This document shows positions 7,483 through 15,446 of a stretch of DNA of 40,701 bases, piece after piece. The stretch is from contig NZ_RDBO01000065.1 of assembly GCF_008120935.1 (NCBI RefSeq), positions 120,506-161,206 of the forward strand, written 5' to 3'. Below the pieces are notes generated by a model. It saw only the letters and a list, made by a program, of their open reading frames with translations, ran no database searches and was not told the origin of the DNA. Each line of letters starts with the position of its first letter. Position 1 is the first letter of the stretch. Position numbers and translations under genes: made by a program. The DNA is from Streptomyces sp. sk2.1. GTDB taxonomy: Bacteria; Actinomycetota; Actinomycetes; Streptomycetales; Streptomycetaceae.

Positions 7483-7914
7483 ATGGCGGATCATCAGGAA
7501 GCAAGCGTCACCCTGCCGAGCGAGCCGGTATCGGTCGCGGCGGCCCGGAAGTACGTGGCCAGGGTGCTCACCGAATGGGGTCTGGCCGTCGACGGCGAAT
7601 TCGCCGACGGCGTCCGGCTCATCGTCTCGGAACTCGCGACCAACGCGGTTCAGCACACCTTCGGGCAGTCGCCCACCTTCACGGTGGACCTCCGGCTGGA
7701 CCGGGAGGAACAACTGTCGCTGGGGGTGACGGACAGTCACCCGCGTTGGCCCCGGCGACTGCCCGCGGCCGTCCAGCAGGACAACGGACGAGGCATGGTC
7801 ATCATCCGGACCCTGGCCAAGGAGTACGGGGGACGGCTCGCGGTCACCCCCACCGCCGACGGCGGCAAGACGGTGTGGATCGTGCTCCCCTGGCCCGGTC
7901 CCGTGCACGGCTGA
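7483..7914 (+). CDS. HATPase_c anti-sigma-factor-like ATP-binding protein
   Basis: A 143-residue protein of the SpoIIAB/RsbW-like GHKL kinase superfamily. The N-box is seen in LIVSELATNAVQHT (E and N for Mg-ATP binding) and the G1 box in DNGRGMVIIRTLAKEYGG; the C-terminal TADGGKTVWIVLPW completes the fold. Both ATP-binding boxes appear intact. ATG 7483 is chosen because GAAAGGGG lies about 9 bases upstream; a GTG at 7462 is possible. It diverges from an XRE/DUF5753 gene that is followed by DUF397, which is the gene content of whiJ/abaA-type loci controlling development and antibiotic production in Streptomyces. Its partner sigma factor or regulator is not evident here. Confidence 0.85.
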   Translation: MADHQEASVTLPSEPVSVAAARKYVARVLTEWGLAVDGEFADGVRLIVSELATNAVQHTFGQSPTFTVDLRLDREEQLSLGVTDSHPRWPRRLPAAVQQDNGRGMVIIRTLAKEYGGRLAVTPTADGGKTVWIVLPWPGPVHG

Positions 7915-8009
7915 GGGCGGGGCGGACGGGCGATGGGCGCCGCCACCGCCCGTCCGGGGCGCGGCCCGGGGCGCGGTCCGGGGGAGGGCCCCGGGCCGTC
8001 GGGCGTACT

Positions 8010-8483
8010 TCAGCGGACCCGCCCGTAGTAGACGCTCCTCGTCCAGATCTTCTCCAGCCGGACCACCGCGCCGGTCCTCGGCGAGTGCCAGATCTTTCCC
8101 TTCCCGGCGTAGATCCCCACGTGGTAGACGCTGCGGCCGGAGTGGAAGAAGACCAGGTCGCCGCGTTGCCGGTTCGAGGCCGAGATGTGACGGGTCTTGT
8201 TGTACTGCTGCTGGGCCGTGCGGGGCAGCTTCTTGCCCGCCTTCTTGAACGAGTAGAGCGTCAGGCCGGAGCAGTCGAAACGGTTGGGGCCGGTGGCTCC
8301 CCAGCGGTAGGGCGAACCCTTCTTCGACGCGGCGATGCTGAGTGCCTTCATCGACCGGGTCGCGGCCTGGGCCTCCGTCGTGGCACCCGGGGCGATCATG
8401 GTGCCGCCCACGGCGGCGAGCGTCAGAACCGAGGCCGTACCGGCCCGGGCGAGCAGAGACGGGACATGAACCTGCGCAGTCAT
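8010..8483 (-). CDS. Secreted NlpC/P60 peptidoglycan endopeptidase
   Basis: A 157-residue precursor. The N-terminus is a Sec signal peptide with a hydrophobic core (LTLAAVGGTMIAP) and cleavage likely after AQAA (about 41). The rest is a single NlpC/P60 domain: YRWGATGPNRFDCSGLT contains catalytic Cys71, YHVGIYAG contains His121, and WHSP gives the third polar residue His133. Such enzymes cut the D-Glu-meso-DAP bond in wall peptides. ATG 8483 is chosen because GAAGGG stands six bases before it; a TTG two codons earlier would abut that site. A ydaO-type c-di-AMP riboswitch precedes it, as for several Streptomyces wall hydrolases. Confidence 0.9.
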   Translation of the reverse strand: MTAQVHVPSLLARAGTASVLTLAAVGGTMIAPGATTEAQAATRSMKALSIAASKKGSPYRWGATGPNRFDCSGLTLYSFKKAGKKLPRTAQQQYNKTRHISASNRQRGDLVFFHSGRSVYHVGIYAGKGKIWHSPRTGAVVRLEKIWTRSVYYGRVR

Positions 8484-8499
8484 GCGCAACCCTTCGTCA

Positions 8500-8665
8500 G
8501 CCGCCTGTGAAGGATGACCTGTCGGGTTCGGGCTGGCGAAGTTGCCCGGCCGCTTTCGGCGGCTTCACCCCGAGGGACGACCGATGTTCCGGCCGACCCG
8601 TTGTGCTCGGGTCCTCCACTCCTGCCGATCCACTTCCGTCGACCAGGCATCCGGGCGGCGGCAGG
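8500..8665 (-). promoter_or_regulatory. ydaO/yuaA-type cyclic di-AMP riboswitch
   Basis: Read on the minus strand, the 5' UTR of the NlpC/P60 gene carries the conserved ydaO pieces in order: GGAGGACCCG, GGGGTGAAG (8571-8563), a hairpin GCCGCCGAAAGCGGC, then CCCGAACCCGACAGGTCA (8532-8515) and the closing AGGCGG before the Shine-Dalgarno site. The same blocks occur in Bacillus ydaO RNA (GGGGUGAA...CCCGAAUCCGUCAG...AAGCG). The closing helix probably pairs GGCGGC near 8500 with GCCGCC near 8655-8660, so the 5' boundary is approximate. Known members bind c-di-AMP and switch off wall-hydrolase genes when it is abundant; the same is expected here. Confidence 0.8.
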
Positions 8666-8733
8666 ACTCGGCGTCCGCCCGGACCGCCCCGCCGCGGTGG
8701 CGGGGGCTTGTCGTCCAGGGGATCTTGACGCAC

Positions 8734-8781
8734 TCACTGTCGGATTTCCGAGTCGAAACAGTGATTTGTGAGGCTCCTCAC
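8734..8781. promoter_or_regulatory. Cluster of dyads in NlpC/P60 promoter region
   Basis: Three inverted repeats lie in a lower-GC patch: TCACTGT (8734-8740) with ACAGTGA (8758-8764); TCGGA-tt-TCCGA (8740-8751); and GTGAGG-ct-CCTCAC (8768-8781). They sit roughly where the promoter of the leftward riboswitch transcript should be. Regulator binding is inferred from symmetry only. Confidence 0.35.
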
Positions 8782-8903
8782 GACTGACCCGTTCGAGTGG
8801 ACATGGCGATTCCGACGGCTGTTCGGGACATTCGCCCCGGTCTCGTACCAGGGACGGAACGGCCGATTCCGTCCACTGGTCACGCAGAAAACGCAAGTTG
8901 GCA

Positions 8904-8923
8904 AGTCCCTCGCGCGAGGGACT
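8904..8923. terminator. 20-bp perfect palindrome, possible terminator
   Basis: A perfect palindrome (AGTCCCTCGC and its complement) of 20 bp. As RNA it would form a strong stem. It lies 136 bp beyond the end of the leftward gene at 9059-9367 and could end that transcript; an operator role is the alternative. Confidence 0.4.
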
Positions 8924-9058
8924 CCCTACGCCGAACGAGCGAGGAATTTCGCCGTGCGCTCCGGGCGTGTCGAGTACGGGAGTTGAGTGACGCGCGCCGT
9001 GCTCCGGAACGGGAGGGGGCGGCGCGCACTCCGGCGGACGCGAAGGGCCGGGCGCCGG

Positions 9059-9367
9059 TCAACTCGCCGGAGCGGGCGGTACGGTGACGCGCCCGGCCCG
9101 CCGCTCCCCGTCCAGCACGCGCAGCGCCCGGGCCAGGGTGGCGGCATGGATCCGGGCCTCCCCGCGCTCGTGCATCAGCGCCAGCGCGTCCCGCAGGTCG
9201 CCGGCCCGTGAGACCAGTGCCTGCGCGGCGCGCAACGCGCCGTAGGTGTCACTGCCCCGGGCCGGGTTGATCCGGCCCAGCTGGTCGAGGACTTCGAGGT
9301 AGTGGTCGATGAACTCCCCCTCGGCGCGGGTCAGTGCGGGCAGCGGCGGGAAGTCGGGCGGCTGCAT
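9059..9367 (-). CDS. Hypothetical protein, downstream partner of clpP paralogue
   Basis: A 102-residue protein with no family I recognise. It is predicted largely helical and cytoplasmic; the middle (FIDHYLEVLDQLGRINPARGSDTYGALRAAQALVSRAGDLRDALALMHERGEARIHAATLARALRVLDGE) is rich in Leu, Ala and Arg, while the C-terminus is Pro/Ala-rich. There is no signal peptide or membrane segment. It starts 7 bases after the clpP stop on the same strand, so the two genes are almost surely co-transcribed, suggesting a role connected with that ClpP. The ribosome-binding site is weak, in line with coupling. Confidence 0.65.
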   Translation of the reverse strand: MQPPDFPPLPALTRAEGEFIDHYLEVLDQLGRINPARGSDTYGALRAAQALVSRAGDLRDALALMHERGEARIHAATLARALRVLDGERRAGRVTVPPAPAS

Positions 9368-9374
9368 CGGGCGT

Positions 9375-10013
9375 TCACCGCGTGCCGTGCGGAGGGAGCG
9401 ACGCCTTGCGGCTCGTCACGATGTGGTCGACCAGGCCGTACGCCTTGGCTTCCGCCGCGTCGAGGACCAGGTCGCGTTCGATGTCGGTGGCGATGCGTTC
9501 GGCGTCGCGGCCGGTGTGACGGGCCAACAGGTCGATGAGCATGCCCCGGACCCGTTCCAGCTCCCGCGCCTCGATCTCCAGATCGGACGGCTGGCCCCGC
9601 AGGGGCTCGGGGAGCGCGGGTTGTTGCACCACCACCCGGGCCCCGGGCAGTGCGTGACGGCGGCCGGGGGTGCCCGCGGCGAGCAGCGTTGCCGCGCAGG
9701 AGCCGGCCTGGCCGAGGCAGTAGGTCTCCACCTCGCAGCTGAGGTACTGCATCGTGTCGTGGATCGCCGACATGGCCCCGAACGAGCCCCCGGGGGAGTT
9801 GATGTAGAGCGAGACGGGCCGGTCCGGGGCGTCGTGCTCCAGGTACATGAACTGGGCGATCAGGTCGGAGGCGGCGGCGTCGTCGACCGGGGTGCCGAGG
9901 AAGACGATCCGCTCGGAGAGCAGCTTGGAGTACGGGTCGAGGGTGCGGGTCCCGCTGCTGGTGCGCTCGGTGAACTCGGGCAGCACGTGGCGGGCGGTGG
10001 GGTGGAACAGCAT
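9375..10013 (-). CDS. ClpP-family protease subunit with His-to-Gln active site
   Basis: A 212-residue ClpP paralogue (S14 family), normally the barrel peptidase that works with ClpX/ClpC. The fold signatures are present: [29 protein letters not shown], the nucleophile Ser105 in [14 protein letters not shown], and Asp181 in [21 protein letters not shown]. The catalytic His position, normally (R)VMIHQP, reads RVVVQQP: residue 130 is Gln, codon CAA (complement of 9624-9626). The canonical triad is therefore incomplete. ATG 10013 has GGAGAGG upstream. Streptomyces genomes carry several ClpP paralogues; this one may act as a regulatory ring partner rather than an active protease (inference). Confidence 0.9.
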   Translation of the reverse strand: MLFHPTARHVLPEFTERTSSGTRTLDPYSKLLSERIVFLGTPVDDAAASDLIAQFMYLEHDAPDRPVSLYINSPGGSFGAMSAIHDTMQYLSCEVETYCLGQAGSCAATLLAAGTPGRRHALPGARVVVQQPALPEPLRGQPSDLEIEARELERVRGMLIDLLARHTGRDAERIATDIERDLVLDAAEAKAYGLVDHIVTSRKASLPPHGTR

Positions 10014-10056
10014 GGCGATGCCTCTCCTCCGGGTCTGCACGGCAGCCTGCATATGC

Positions 10057-10086
10057 TTCTGTAAAAAATGTACAGGACGTACAGAA
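10057..10086. promoter_or_regulatory. Three-part dyad operator between clpP paralogue and antitoxin gene
   Basis: TTCTGTA (10057-10063), the palindrome TGTACA (10069-10074) and TACAGAA (10080-10086) share one centre of symmetry at 10071.5 and are separated by exactly five bases on each side. The spacing fits binding on one helical face. It lies in an AT-rich patch between the divergent clpP-like gene and the Phd/YefM gene. Phd/YefM proteins bind such palindromes to repress their own promoters, so it is a likely autoregulatory operator that could also control clpP. A weaker dyad, CTGC-acg-GCAG (10035-10045), is nearer clpP. Confidence 0.6.
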
Positions 10087-10102
10087 GGTTATGATGGGGG
10101 GC

Positions 10103-10387
10103 ATGGCCTATGAGATTCCGGTGACGCAAGCACGGGCTGAGCTCGCCGAACTGATCAACCGTGTCGTCTACGGCGGCGAACGCGTGGTCGTGACCCGGCA
10201 CGGCAAGCCGTTGGTGGCGCTGGTCTCGGCCGCTGACCTGGAACGACTCGAGAACGACGAGGCGGCGGCCGAGGAGCGGGCGATCAGCTCGGTCTCCTCG
10301 ATCGGCTCCCCGCCGTCCGCTCCCGGCGAACGGCAGCGCTTCGGCATCGCGGCGGAACACCCCCGGCACCGGGAGCCGGGCAGCTGA
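10103..10387 (+). CDS. Phd/YefM-family antitoxin-like protein
   Basis: A 94-residue protein. MAYEIPVTQARAELAELINRVVYGGERVVVTRHGKPLVALVSAADLERLE is a full Phd/YefM N-terminal DNA-binding domain; the C-terminal half (about 55-94) would bind a toxin or stay disordered. No toxin gene follows: the next 290 bp contain only a stem-loop and the urease promoter, so this is an orphan antitoxin or a stand-alone repressor. ATG 10103 gives the usual family start, though its Shine-Dalgarno is unclear; ATGs at 10091 and 10094 follow GAAGG more closely and could be used. It diverges from the clpP paralogue over a strong dyad. Confidence 0.85.
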   Translation: MAYEIPVTQARAELAELINRVVYGGERVVVTRHGKPLVALVSAADLERLENDEAAAEERAISSVSSIGSPPSAPGERQRFGIAAEHPRHREPGS

Positions 10388-10392
10388 GGGCC

Positions 10393-10412
10393 GCGGCGGG
10401 GCGGCCCGCCGC
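10393..10412 (+). terminator. Stem-loop after Phd/YefM gene
   Basis: GCGGCGGG (10393-10400), loop gcgg, CCCGCCGC (10405-10412): a perfect 8-bp stem 5 bases after the stop codon at 10385-10387. A factor-independent terminator without U-tract, as usual in Streptomyces, is likely. Confidence 0.55.
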
Positions 10413-10677
10413 CTCCCCGGTCCGCGGTACCGGGGCGGCCCCTCGCGTCGGCCCGCACGCCGCCCCGTGCACCGGCCTGCGTACCGGTTCTCGCGTCGGC
10501 CCGCGCGCGGGCCGTACGTCCATGGATCGGCAAAGGGTCAGTTAACGCGCCGGAAAAACTTCGGCCCTAACGTGCAATACCTCGCCGCGGGGCACCCTTA
10601 CGGCGTTCAACAGTCTGTTGAGCGCGGCTAGTGTCCCGCTGTGCCCGGGGCCGGGCACGGGACTGTGAGGTGGAAGC
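10413..10677 (+). promoter_or_regulatory. Urease upstream region with GlnR-like half box and dyad
   Basis: No gene is seen. TTAAC (10542-10546), six bases, then GAAAA (10553-10557) resembles one a/b pair of the GlnR box (gTnAC-n6-GaAAC); GlnR controls urease and other nitrogen genes in Streptomyces. A second pair in phase is not clear (CTAAC at 10567-10571 is 3 bases out). Further on, TCAACAG-t-CTGTTGA (10607-10621) is a perfect 15-bp dyad about 57 bp before ureA and may be an operator or a leader hairpin. Confidence 0.4.
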
Positions 10678-10980
10678 GTGCGACTGACCCCGCACGAGCA
10701 GGAGCGCCTGCTCGTCCATGTGGCCGCCGACGTGGCCCGAAAACGCCGGGAGCGCGGGCTGCGGCTCAACCACCCCGAAGCGGTCGCGCTGATCACGGTG
10801 CACCTGCTGGAGGGCGCCCGCGACGGCCGTACCGTCTCCGAACTGATGGTGTCGGGCCGTGCGGTGCTCGGTCGCGACGACGTCATGGACGGGGTGCCCG
10901 AGATGATCCATGACGTCCAGGTCGAGGCCACCTTCCCGGACGGCACCAAGCTCGTCACCGTCCACGAGCCGATCGTCTGA
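10678..10980 (+). CDS. ureA: Urease subunit gamma UreA
   Basis: A 100-residue protein, the small gamma subunit of the nickel urease that splits urea to ammonia and CO2 in the cytoplasm. [39 protein letters not shown] and the C-terminal [24 protein letters not shown] are diagnostic and nearly full length. Start GTG 10678 has GAGG seven bases upstream. First gene of the operon, 13 bp before ureB. Confidence 0.97.
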   Translation: MRLTPHEQERLLVHVAADVARKRRERGLRLNHPEAVALITVHLLEGARDGRTVSELMVSGRAVLGRDDVMDGVPEMIHDVQVEATFPDGTKLVTVHEPIV

Positions 10981-10993
10981 CGGGGGACCGCCG

Positions 10994-11305
10994 ATGATTC
11001 CCGGAGAGATTCTGTACGCGGACGGGCCCGTGCCGTTCAACGAGGGCCGCCCCGTCACCCGCCTCACCGTGCTCAACACCGCCGACCGGCCCGTCCAGGT
11101 CGGCTCGCACTACCACTTCGCCGAGGCCAACCCCGGCCTGGGCTTCGACCGTTCGGCCGCCCGCGGCCTGCGGCTGAACATTCCCGCCGGGACCGCCGTG
11201 CGCTTCGAACCCGGCGTGCCCGTCGACGTCGAACTCGTCCCCATCGCCGGACGGCGCGTCGTCCCCGGCCTGCGGGGCGAGACCGGAGGTGCCCTCGATG
11301 GCTGA
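10994..11305 (+). CDS. ureB: Urease subunit beta UreB
   Basis: A 103-residue beta subunit. Typical signatures are [19 protein letters not shown] and [20 protein letters not shown], followed by the Gly-Pro-rich end that packs on UreC. The gene starts 13 bp after ureA and its last 8 bases overlap the ureC start, so the three structural subunits are translated as a coupled set. Separate gamma, beta and alpha chains are the usual bacterial arrangement (unlike fused forms in Helicobacter or plants). Confidence 0.97.
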   Translation: MIPGEILYADGPVPFNEGRPVTRLTVLNTADRPVQVGSHYHFAEANPGLGFDRSAARGLRLNIPAGTAVRFEPGVPVDVELVPIAGRRVVPGLRGETGGALDG

Positions 11306-13019
11306 GCTCGACCGCGCCGGGTACGCCGACCTGTTCGGGCCGACGACCGGCGACCGCATCCGGCTCGCCGACACCGACCTGCTCGTGGAGATCGAGGAGG
11401 ACCGCTCGGGCGGCCCCGGAATCGCCGGGGACGAGGCGGTGTTCGGCGGCGGCAAGGTGATCCGCGAATCGATGGGCCAGGCCCGTACCACCCGCGCCGA
11501 GGGCGCCCCGGACACCGTCGTCACCGGCGCCGTGATCATCGACCACTGGGGCGTGGTCAAGGCGGACGTCGGCATCCGCGACGGCCGGATCACCGGGATC
11601 GGCAAGGCCGGCAACCCGGACACCATGGACGGTGTCCACCCCGACCTGGTCATCGGCCCCGAGACCGAGATCATCGCGGGCAACGGCAGGATCCTCACCG
11701 CGGGCGCCATCGACGCCCACGTCCACTTCATCTCGCCGACCCTGGTCGACCAGGCGCTCTCCGCCGGGATCACCACCCTGGTCGGCGGCGGCACCGGACC
11801 GGCCGAGGGCACCAGGGCCACCACCGTCACACCGGGACCGTGGCACCTCGCCCGGATGTTCGAGGCGCTGGACGCGTACCCCGTCAACATAGGTCTGCTC
11901 GGCAAGGGCAACACCATGTCGCGCGAGGCCATGCACTCCCAACTGCGGGCCGGAGCACTCGGATTCAAGATCCACGAGGACTGGGGCGCCACCCCCGCCG
12001 TCATCGACGCCTGCCTGGGTGTCTGCGAGGAGACGGGCGCCCAGCTCGCCATCCACACCGACACCCTCAACGAGGCCGGGTTCGTCGCCGACACCCTCGC
12101 CGCCGTCGCCGGGCGCACCATCCACGCGTACCACACCGAGGGTGCCGGCGGCGGGCACGCCCCGGACATCATCGGCGTCGTCTCGGAGCCGTACGTCCTG
12201 CCCAGCTCCACCAATCCGACCCGGCCGCACACCGTCAACACCATCGAGGAACACCTCGACATGCTGATGGTCTGCCACCACCTCAACCCGGCGGTGCCGG
12301 AGGACCTGGCCTTCGCCGAATCACGCATCAGGCCCTCGACGATCGCGGCCGAGGACATCCTCCACGACCTCGGCGCCATCTCGATCATCTCCTCGGACTC
12401 CCAGGCCATGGGGCGCATCGGCGAAGTCGTCCTGCGCACCTGGCAGACCGCCCACGTGATGAAGAAGCGCCGCGGCGCACTGCCCGGCGACGGGCGGGCC
12501 GACAACCACCGGGTGCGTCGCTATGTCGCCAAATACACCATCAACCCGGCCGTCGCCCAGGGACTCGACCGGGAGACCGGCTCGGTGGAGACGGGCAAGC
12601 TCGCCGACCTGGTGCTGTGGGAGCCGGCGTTCTTCGGCGTGAAGCCGCACCTGGTCATCAAGGGCGGCCAGATCGCGTACGCGCAGATGGGTGACGCCAA
12701 CGCCTCCATCCCGACGCCGCAACCGATGCTGCCCCGCCCGATGTTCGGTGCGGTGGGCCGTTCCCCCGCGGCCAACTCCCTCAACTTCGTGGCGGGCGCG
12801 GCCGTCGAGGACGGCCTGCCCGAACGCCTCGGGCTCGGGAAGCGCTTCGTGCCCATCGCCGGCACGCGCGGCGTCACCAAGGCCGACATGCGGGAGAACG
12901 ACGCGCTGCCACGGGTCCACGTCGACCCCGACAGCTTCGCCGTGACGATCGACGGCGAGCCGGTCGAACCGGCACCGGCCGCCGAACTGCCCATGGCCCA
13001 GCGCTACTTCCTCTTCTGA
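11298..13019 (+). CDS. ureC: Urease catalytic subunit alpha UreC
   Basis: A 573-residue catalytic subunit holding the two-nickel centre. All ligands are visible with a constant +7 offset from Klebsiella numbering: His141 and His143 (AHVHF), carbamylated Lys224 and His226 ([10 protein letters not shown]), His253 ([11 protein letters not shown]), His279 ([13 protein letters not shown]), the flap His327 (VCHHLNP) and Asp367 (SSDSQAMGR). The enzyme should therefore be active. ATG 11298 overlaps ureB by 8 bases; an upstream in-frame start at 11289 is less likely. The next gene, ureF, is separated by a repetitive Asp/Ala/Arg-coding stretch. Confidence 0.98.
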   Translation: MAELDRAGYADLFGPTTGDRIRLADTDLLVEIEEDRSGGPGIAGDEAVFGGGKVIRESMGQARTTRAEGAPDTVVTGAVIIDHWGVVKADVGIRDGRITGIGKAGNPDTMDGVHPDLVIGPETEIIAGNGRILTAGAIDAHVHFISPTLVDQALSAGITTLVGGGTGPAEGTRATTVTPGPWHLARMFEALDAYPVNIGLLGKGNTMSREAMHSQLRAGALGFKIHEDWGATPAVIDACLGVCEETGAQLAIHTDTLNEAGFVADTLAAVAGRTIHAYHTEGAGGGHAPDIIGVVSEPYVLPSSTNPTRPHTVNTIEEHLDMLMVCHHLNPAVPEDLAFAESRIRPSTIAAEDILHDLGAISIISSDSQAMGRIGEVVLRTWQTAHVMKKRRGALPGDGRADNHRVRRYVAKYTINPAVAQGLDRETGSVETGKLADLVLWEPAFFGVKPHLVIKGGQIAYAQMGDANASIPTPQPMLPRPMFGAVGRSPAANSLNFVAGAAVEDGLPERLGLGKRFVPIAGTRGVTKADMRENDALPRVHVDPDSFAVTIDGEPVEPAPAAELPMAQRYFLF

Positions 13020-13140
13020 TGCGGAACGTGCGACCGATGCGGACCGTGCGGCCGACGGCACGGACCATGCGACTGATGACATGGACCGCGCGGCCGACAG
13101 CACGGACCGTGCGGCCGCGGCCGATGACGAGGACCGGGCG
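13018..13140 (+). repeat. Degenerate repeats between ureC and ureF
   Basis: This 121-base spacer is made of imperfect repeats of units such as GCGGACCGTGCGGCCGAC, and it stays open in the ureF frame. Translated, it would give runs of D-x-(A/T)-D-R-A-A-D. An in-frame ATG at 13081 could start a UreF with a 20-residue Asp/Ala-rich extension. More likely it is an expanded spacer or a low-complexity N-terminal tail. Confidence 0.5.
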
Positions 13141-13803
13141 ATGAGCCGGGCGGCCCTGCTCGTCCTCGCCGACGGCCGCTTCCCCGCCGGGGGCCACGCC
13201 CACTCCGGTGGTGCCGAAGCGGCCGTGGAACAGGGGCGCGTCCGCGACGCCGGGGACCTCGCCGCGTTCTGCCGGGGCCGACTGCACACCACCGGGCTGA
13301 CAGCCGCCGCACTCGCCGCGGCGGCCGCCCACGGCCACGACCCGCTCGCCCTCGACGAGGCCGCCGACGCCCGCACCCCCTCGCCCGCACTGCGCGCCGT
13401 CGCCCGCAGACTCGGCCGGCAACTGATGCGGGCTGCCCGCGCCACCTGGCCCGGCCCCGAACTCGACGCGCTCGCCGCGGCCCGGCCGCGCGGCGCCCAC
13501 CAACCGGTGGTGCTGGGTCTGACCGCCCGGTCGGCCGGTCTCGCACCGCTGGACGCCGCGTACGCGGCGGCGTACGAATCCGTCGGCGGCCCCGCCACCG
13601 CGGTCGTCCGGCTGCTCTCCCTCGACCCCTTCGAGGCCACCGCCGTCCTCGCCCGACTCGCGCCCGACCTCGACCGGATCGCCGAACGGGCCGCCGCCGC
13701 GGCGCACGGAACCGTCGACGAACTGCCCGCGGCCTCCGCCCCCCTCCTCGACATCACCGCCGAGGCGCACGCGGCCCGCCAGGTCCGCCTGTTCGCCTCG
13801 TGA
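13141..13803 (+). CDS. ureF: Urease accessory protein UreF
   Basis: A 220-residue accessory protein that joins UreD and UreG on apo-urease and acts as gatekeeper for GTP-driven nickel insertion. The start [30 protein letters not shown] is the UreF signature; the remainder is Ala-rich and helical, with the conserved [19 protein letters not shown] near the C-terminus. ATG 13141 is chosen as it directly precedes the conserved core and has GAGGA about 10 bases upstream; 13081 would add 20 low-complexity residues. The stop overlaps a possible GTG start of ureG. Confidence 0.9.
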   Translation: MSRAALLVLADGRFPAGGHAHSGGAEAAVEQGRVRDAGDLAAFCRGRLHTTGLTAAALAAAAAHGHDPLALDEAADARTPSPALRAVARRLGRQLMRAARATWPGPELDALAAARPRGAHQPVVLGLTARSAGLAPLDAAYAAAYESVGGPATAVVRLLSLDPFEATAVLARLAPDLDRIAERAAAAAHGTVDELPAASAPLLDITAEAHAARQVRLFAS

Positions 13804-13829
13804 CCCCGCACGGACCAGGAGCCGAACCC

Positions 13830-14503
<674 letters not shown>

Positions 14504-14507
<4 letters not shown>

Positions 14508-15289
14508 GCGTCCGGGCCACCGCCCGGATCGTCGCGGTCCCCGACGGCCGGGGCCGCACCTCGCTCCCCGTGCTGGAGAGCGACGGGCCGCTGGCACTGC
14601 GCCGGACCCGGGCGGTGAACGGGCCCGGCGCCCGGGTCACCGTCGTCGGAGCCATGAGCGCACCGCTCGGCGGCGACCGGCTGGCCGTCGAGGCACGGGT
14701 GGAGGGCGGTGCCCGGCTCACCGTCGACGCCGCGGCGGCGACCGTCGCCCTGCCCGGAAGGAGCGCCGAACCCGCCTCGTACGACATCGAGTTGACCGTG
14801 GGGGAGGAGGCCGAACTGCGCTGGCTCCCGGAACAGCTCGTCTCGGTGCGCGGCAGCGTGCTGCGCACGCGTACCCGGATCCGGCTCGCCCCCACCGCGC
14901 GGCTGGTGCTGCGCGAGGAACAGGTCCTCGGCCGGCACGCCGAGGATCCCGGCACCCTCACCAGCCGCATCACCGCGCACCGCGACGGCCGTCCGCTGCT
15001 CGACCAGGAGACGTCGTACGGGCCGGGTGCGCCCGGCGGCTGGGACGGGCCGGCGGTCCTCGGCGGCCACCGGGCCGTCGGGCAACTCCTCCTGGTGGAT
15101 CCGGCGTTCGCCGAACGTCGTCCCGAAGCACGGCTGCTGGGACCGACGGCCGTACTCGCCCCGCTGACCGGTCCCGCCGCACTCGTCACCGCCACCGCCC
15201 CCGACGCGCGCCTGCTGCGCCGGGTCCTGGACGAGGCGTTGAACGCGTACGACGAGGAATCGGTCACGCGCAGGACGACCGGAGGCTGA
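14504..15289 (+). CDS. ureD: Urease accessory protein UreD/UreH
   Basis: A 261-residue accessory protein, the platform in the UreD-UreF-UreG complex that binds apo-urease. Family features: [48 protein letters not shown] (about 38-86), [15 protein letters not shown], and [18 protein letters not shown]. The C-terminal half is more variable as usual. Start ATG 14504 overlaps the ureG stop (ATGA), showing coupling. It is the last gene of ureABCFGD, the order common in Streptomyces. Confidence 0.93.
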
Positions 15290-15302
15290 ACACCGGTCAG
15301 CG

Positions 15303-15333
15303 GGACACCGGTGTCCGGTTATCGATTCGATAA
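15303..15333. promoter_or_regulatory. Two palindromes before protease gene
   Basis: GGACACCGGTGTCC (15303-15316) is a 14-bp palindrome right after the urease operon and may work as a weak terminator. TTATCGA-t-TCGATAA (15319-15333) is a perfect 15-bp dyad, strikingly AT-rich for this DNA, about 114 bp before the protease start. The second looks like a classical repressor operator; the regulator is unknown. Confidence 0.45.
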
Positions 15334-15446
15334 AGAAGTGGATGTGCGATCTGTTCTCAGGAACCTCACAGGAGACAGGATCCGCGAAAGGTCCCGAATG
15401 AACCGCGCCACCACCGGTGGCGCTTCGGATCCGATGGGGGTTCCAC

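Larger units (their letters stand above)
8666..9058. other. Intergenic region upstream of the riboswitch
   Basis: About 390 bases without a supportable gene; short open frames on both strands lack ribosome-binding sites and family signatures. It should contain the promoter of the minus-strand riboswitch/NlpC transcript. Notable structure is limited to the dyads at 8734-8781 and the palindrome at 8904-8923, listed separately. Confidence 0.5.

Noticed and set aside
8768..9087. Small plus-strand frames of 60-96 codons
   Set aside because: No ribosome-binding sites, Arg-rich translations, and they lie in the promoter region of the minus-strand riboswitch transcript.
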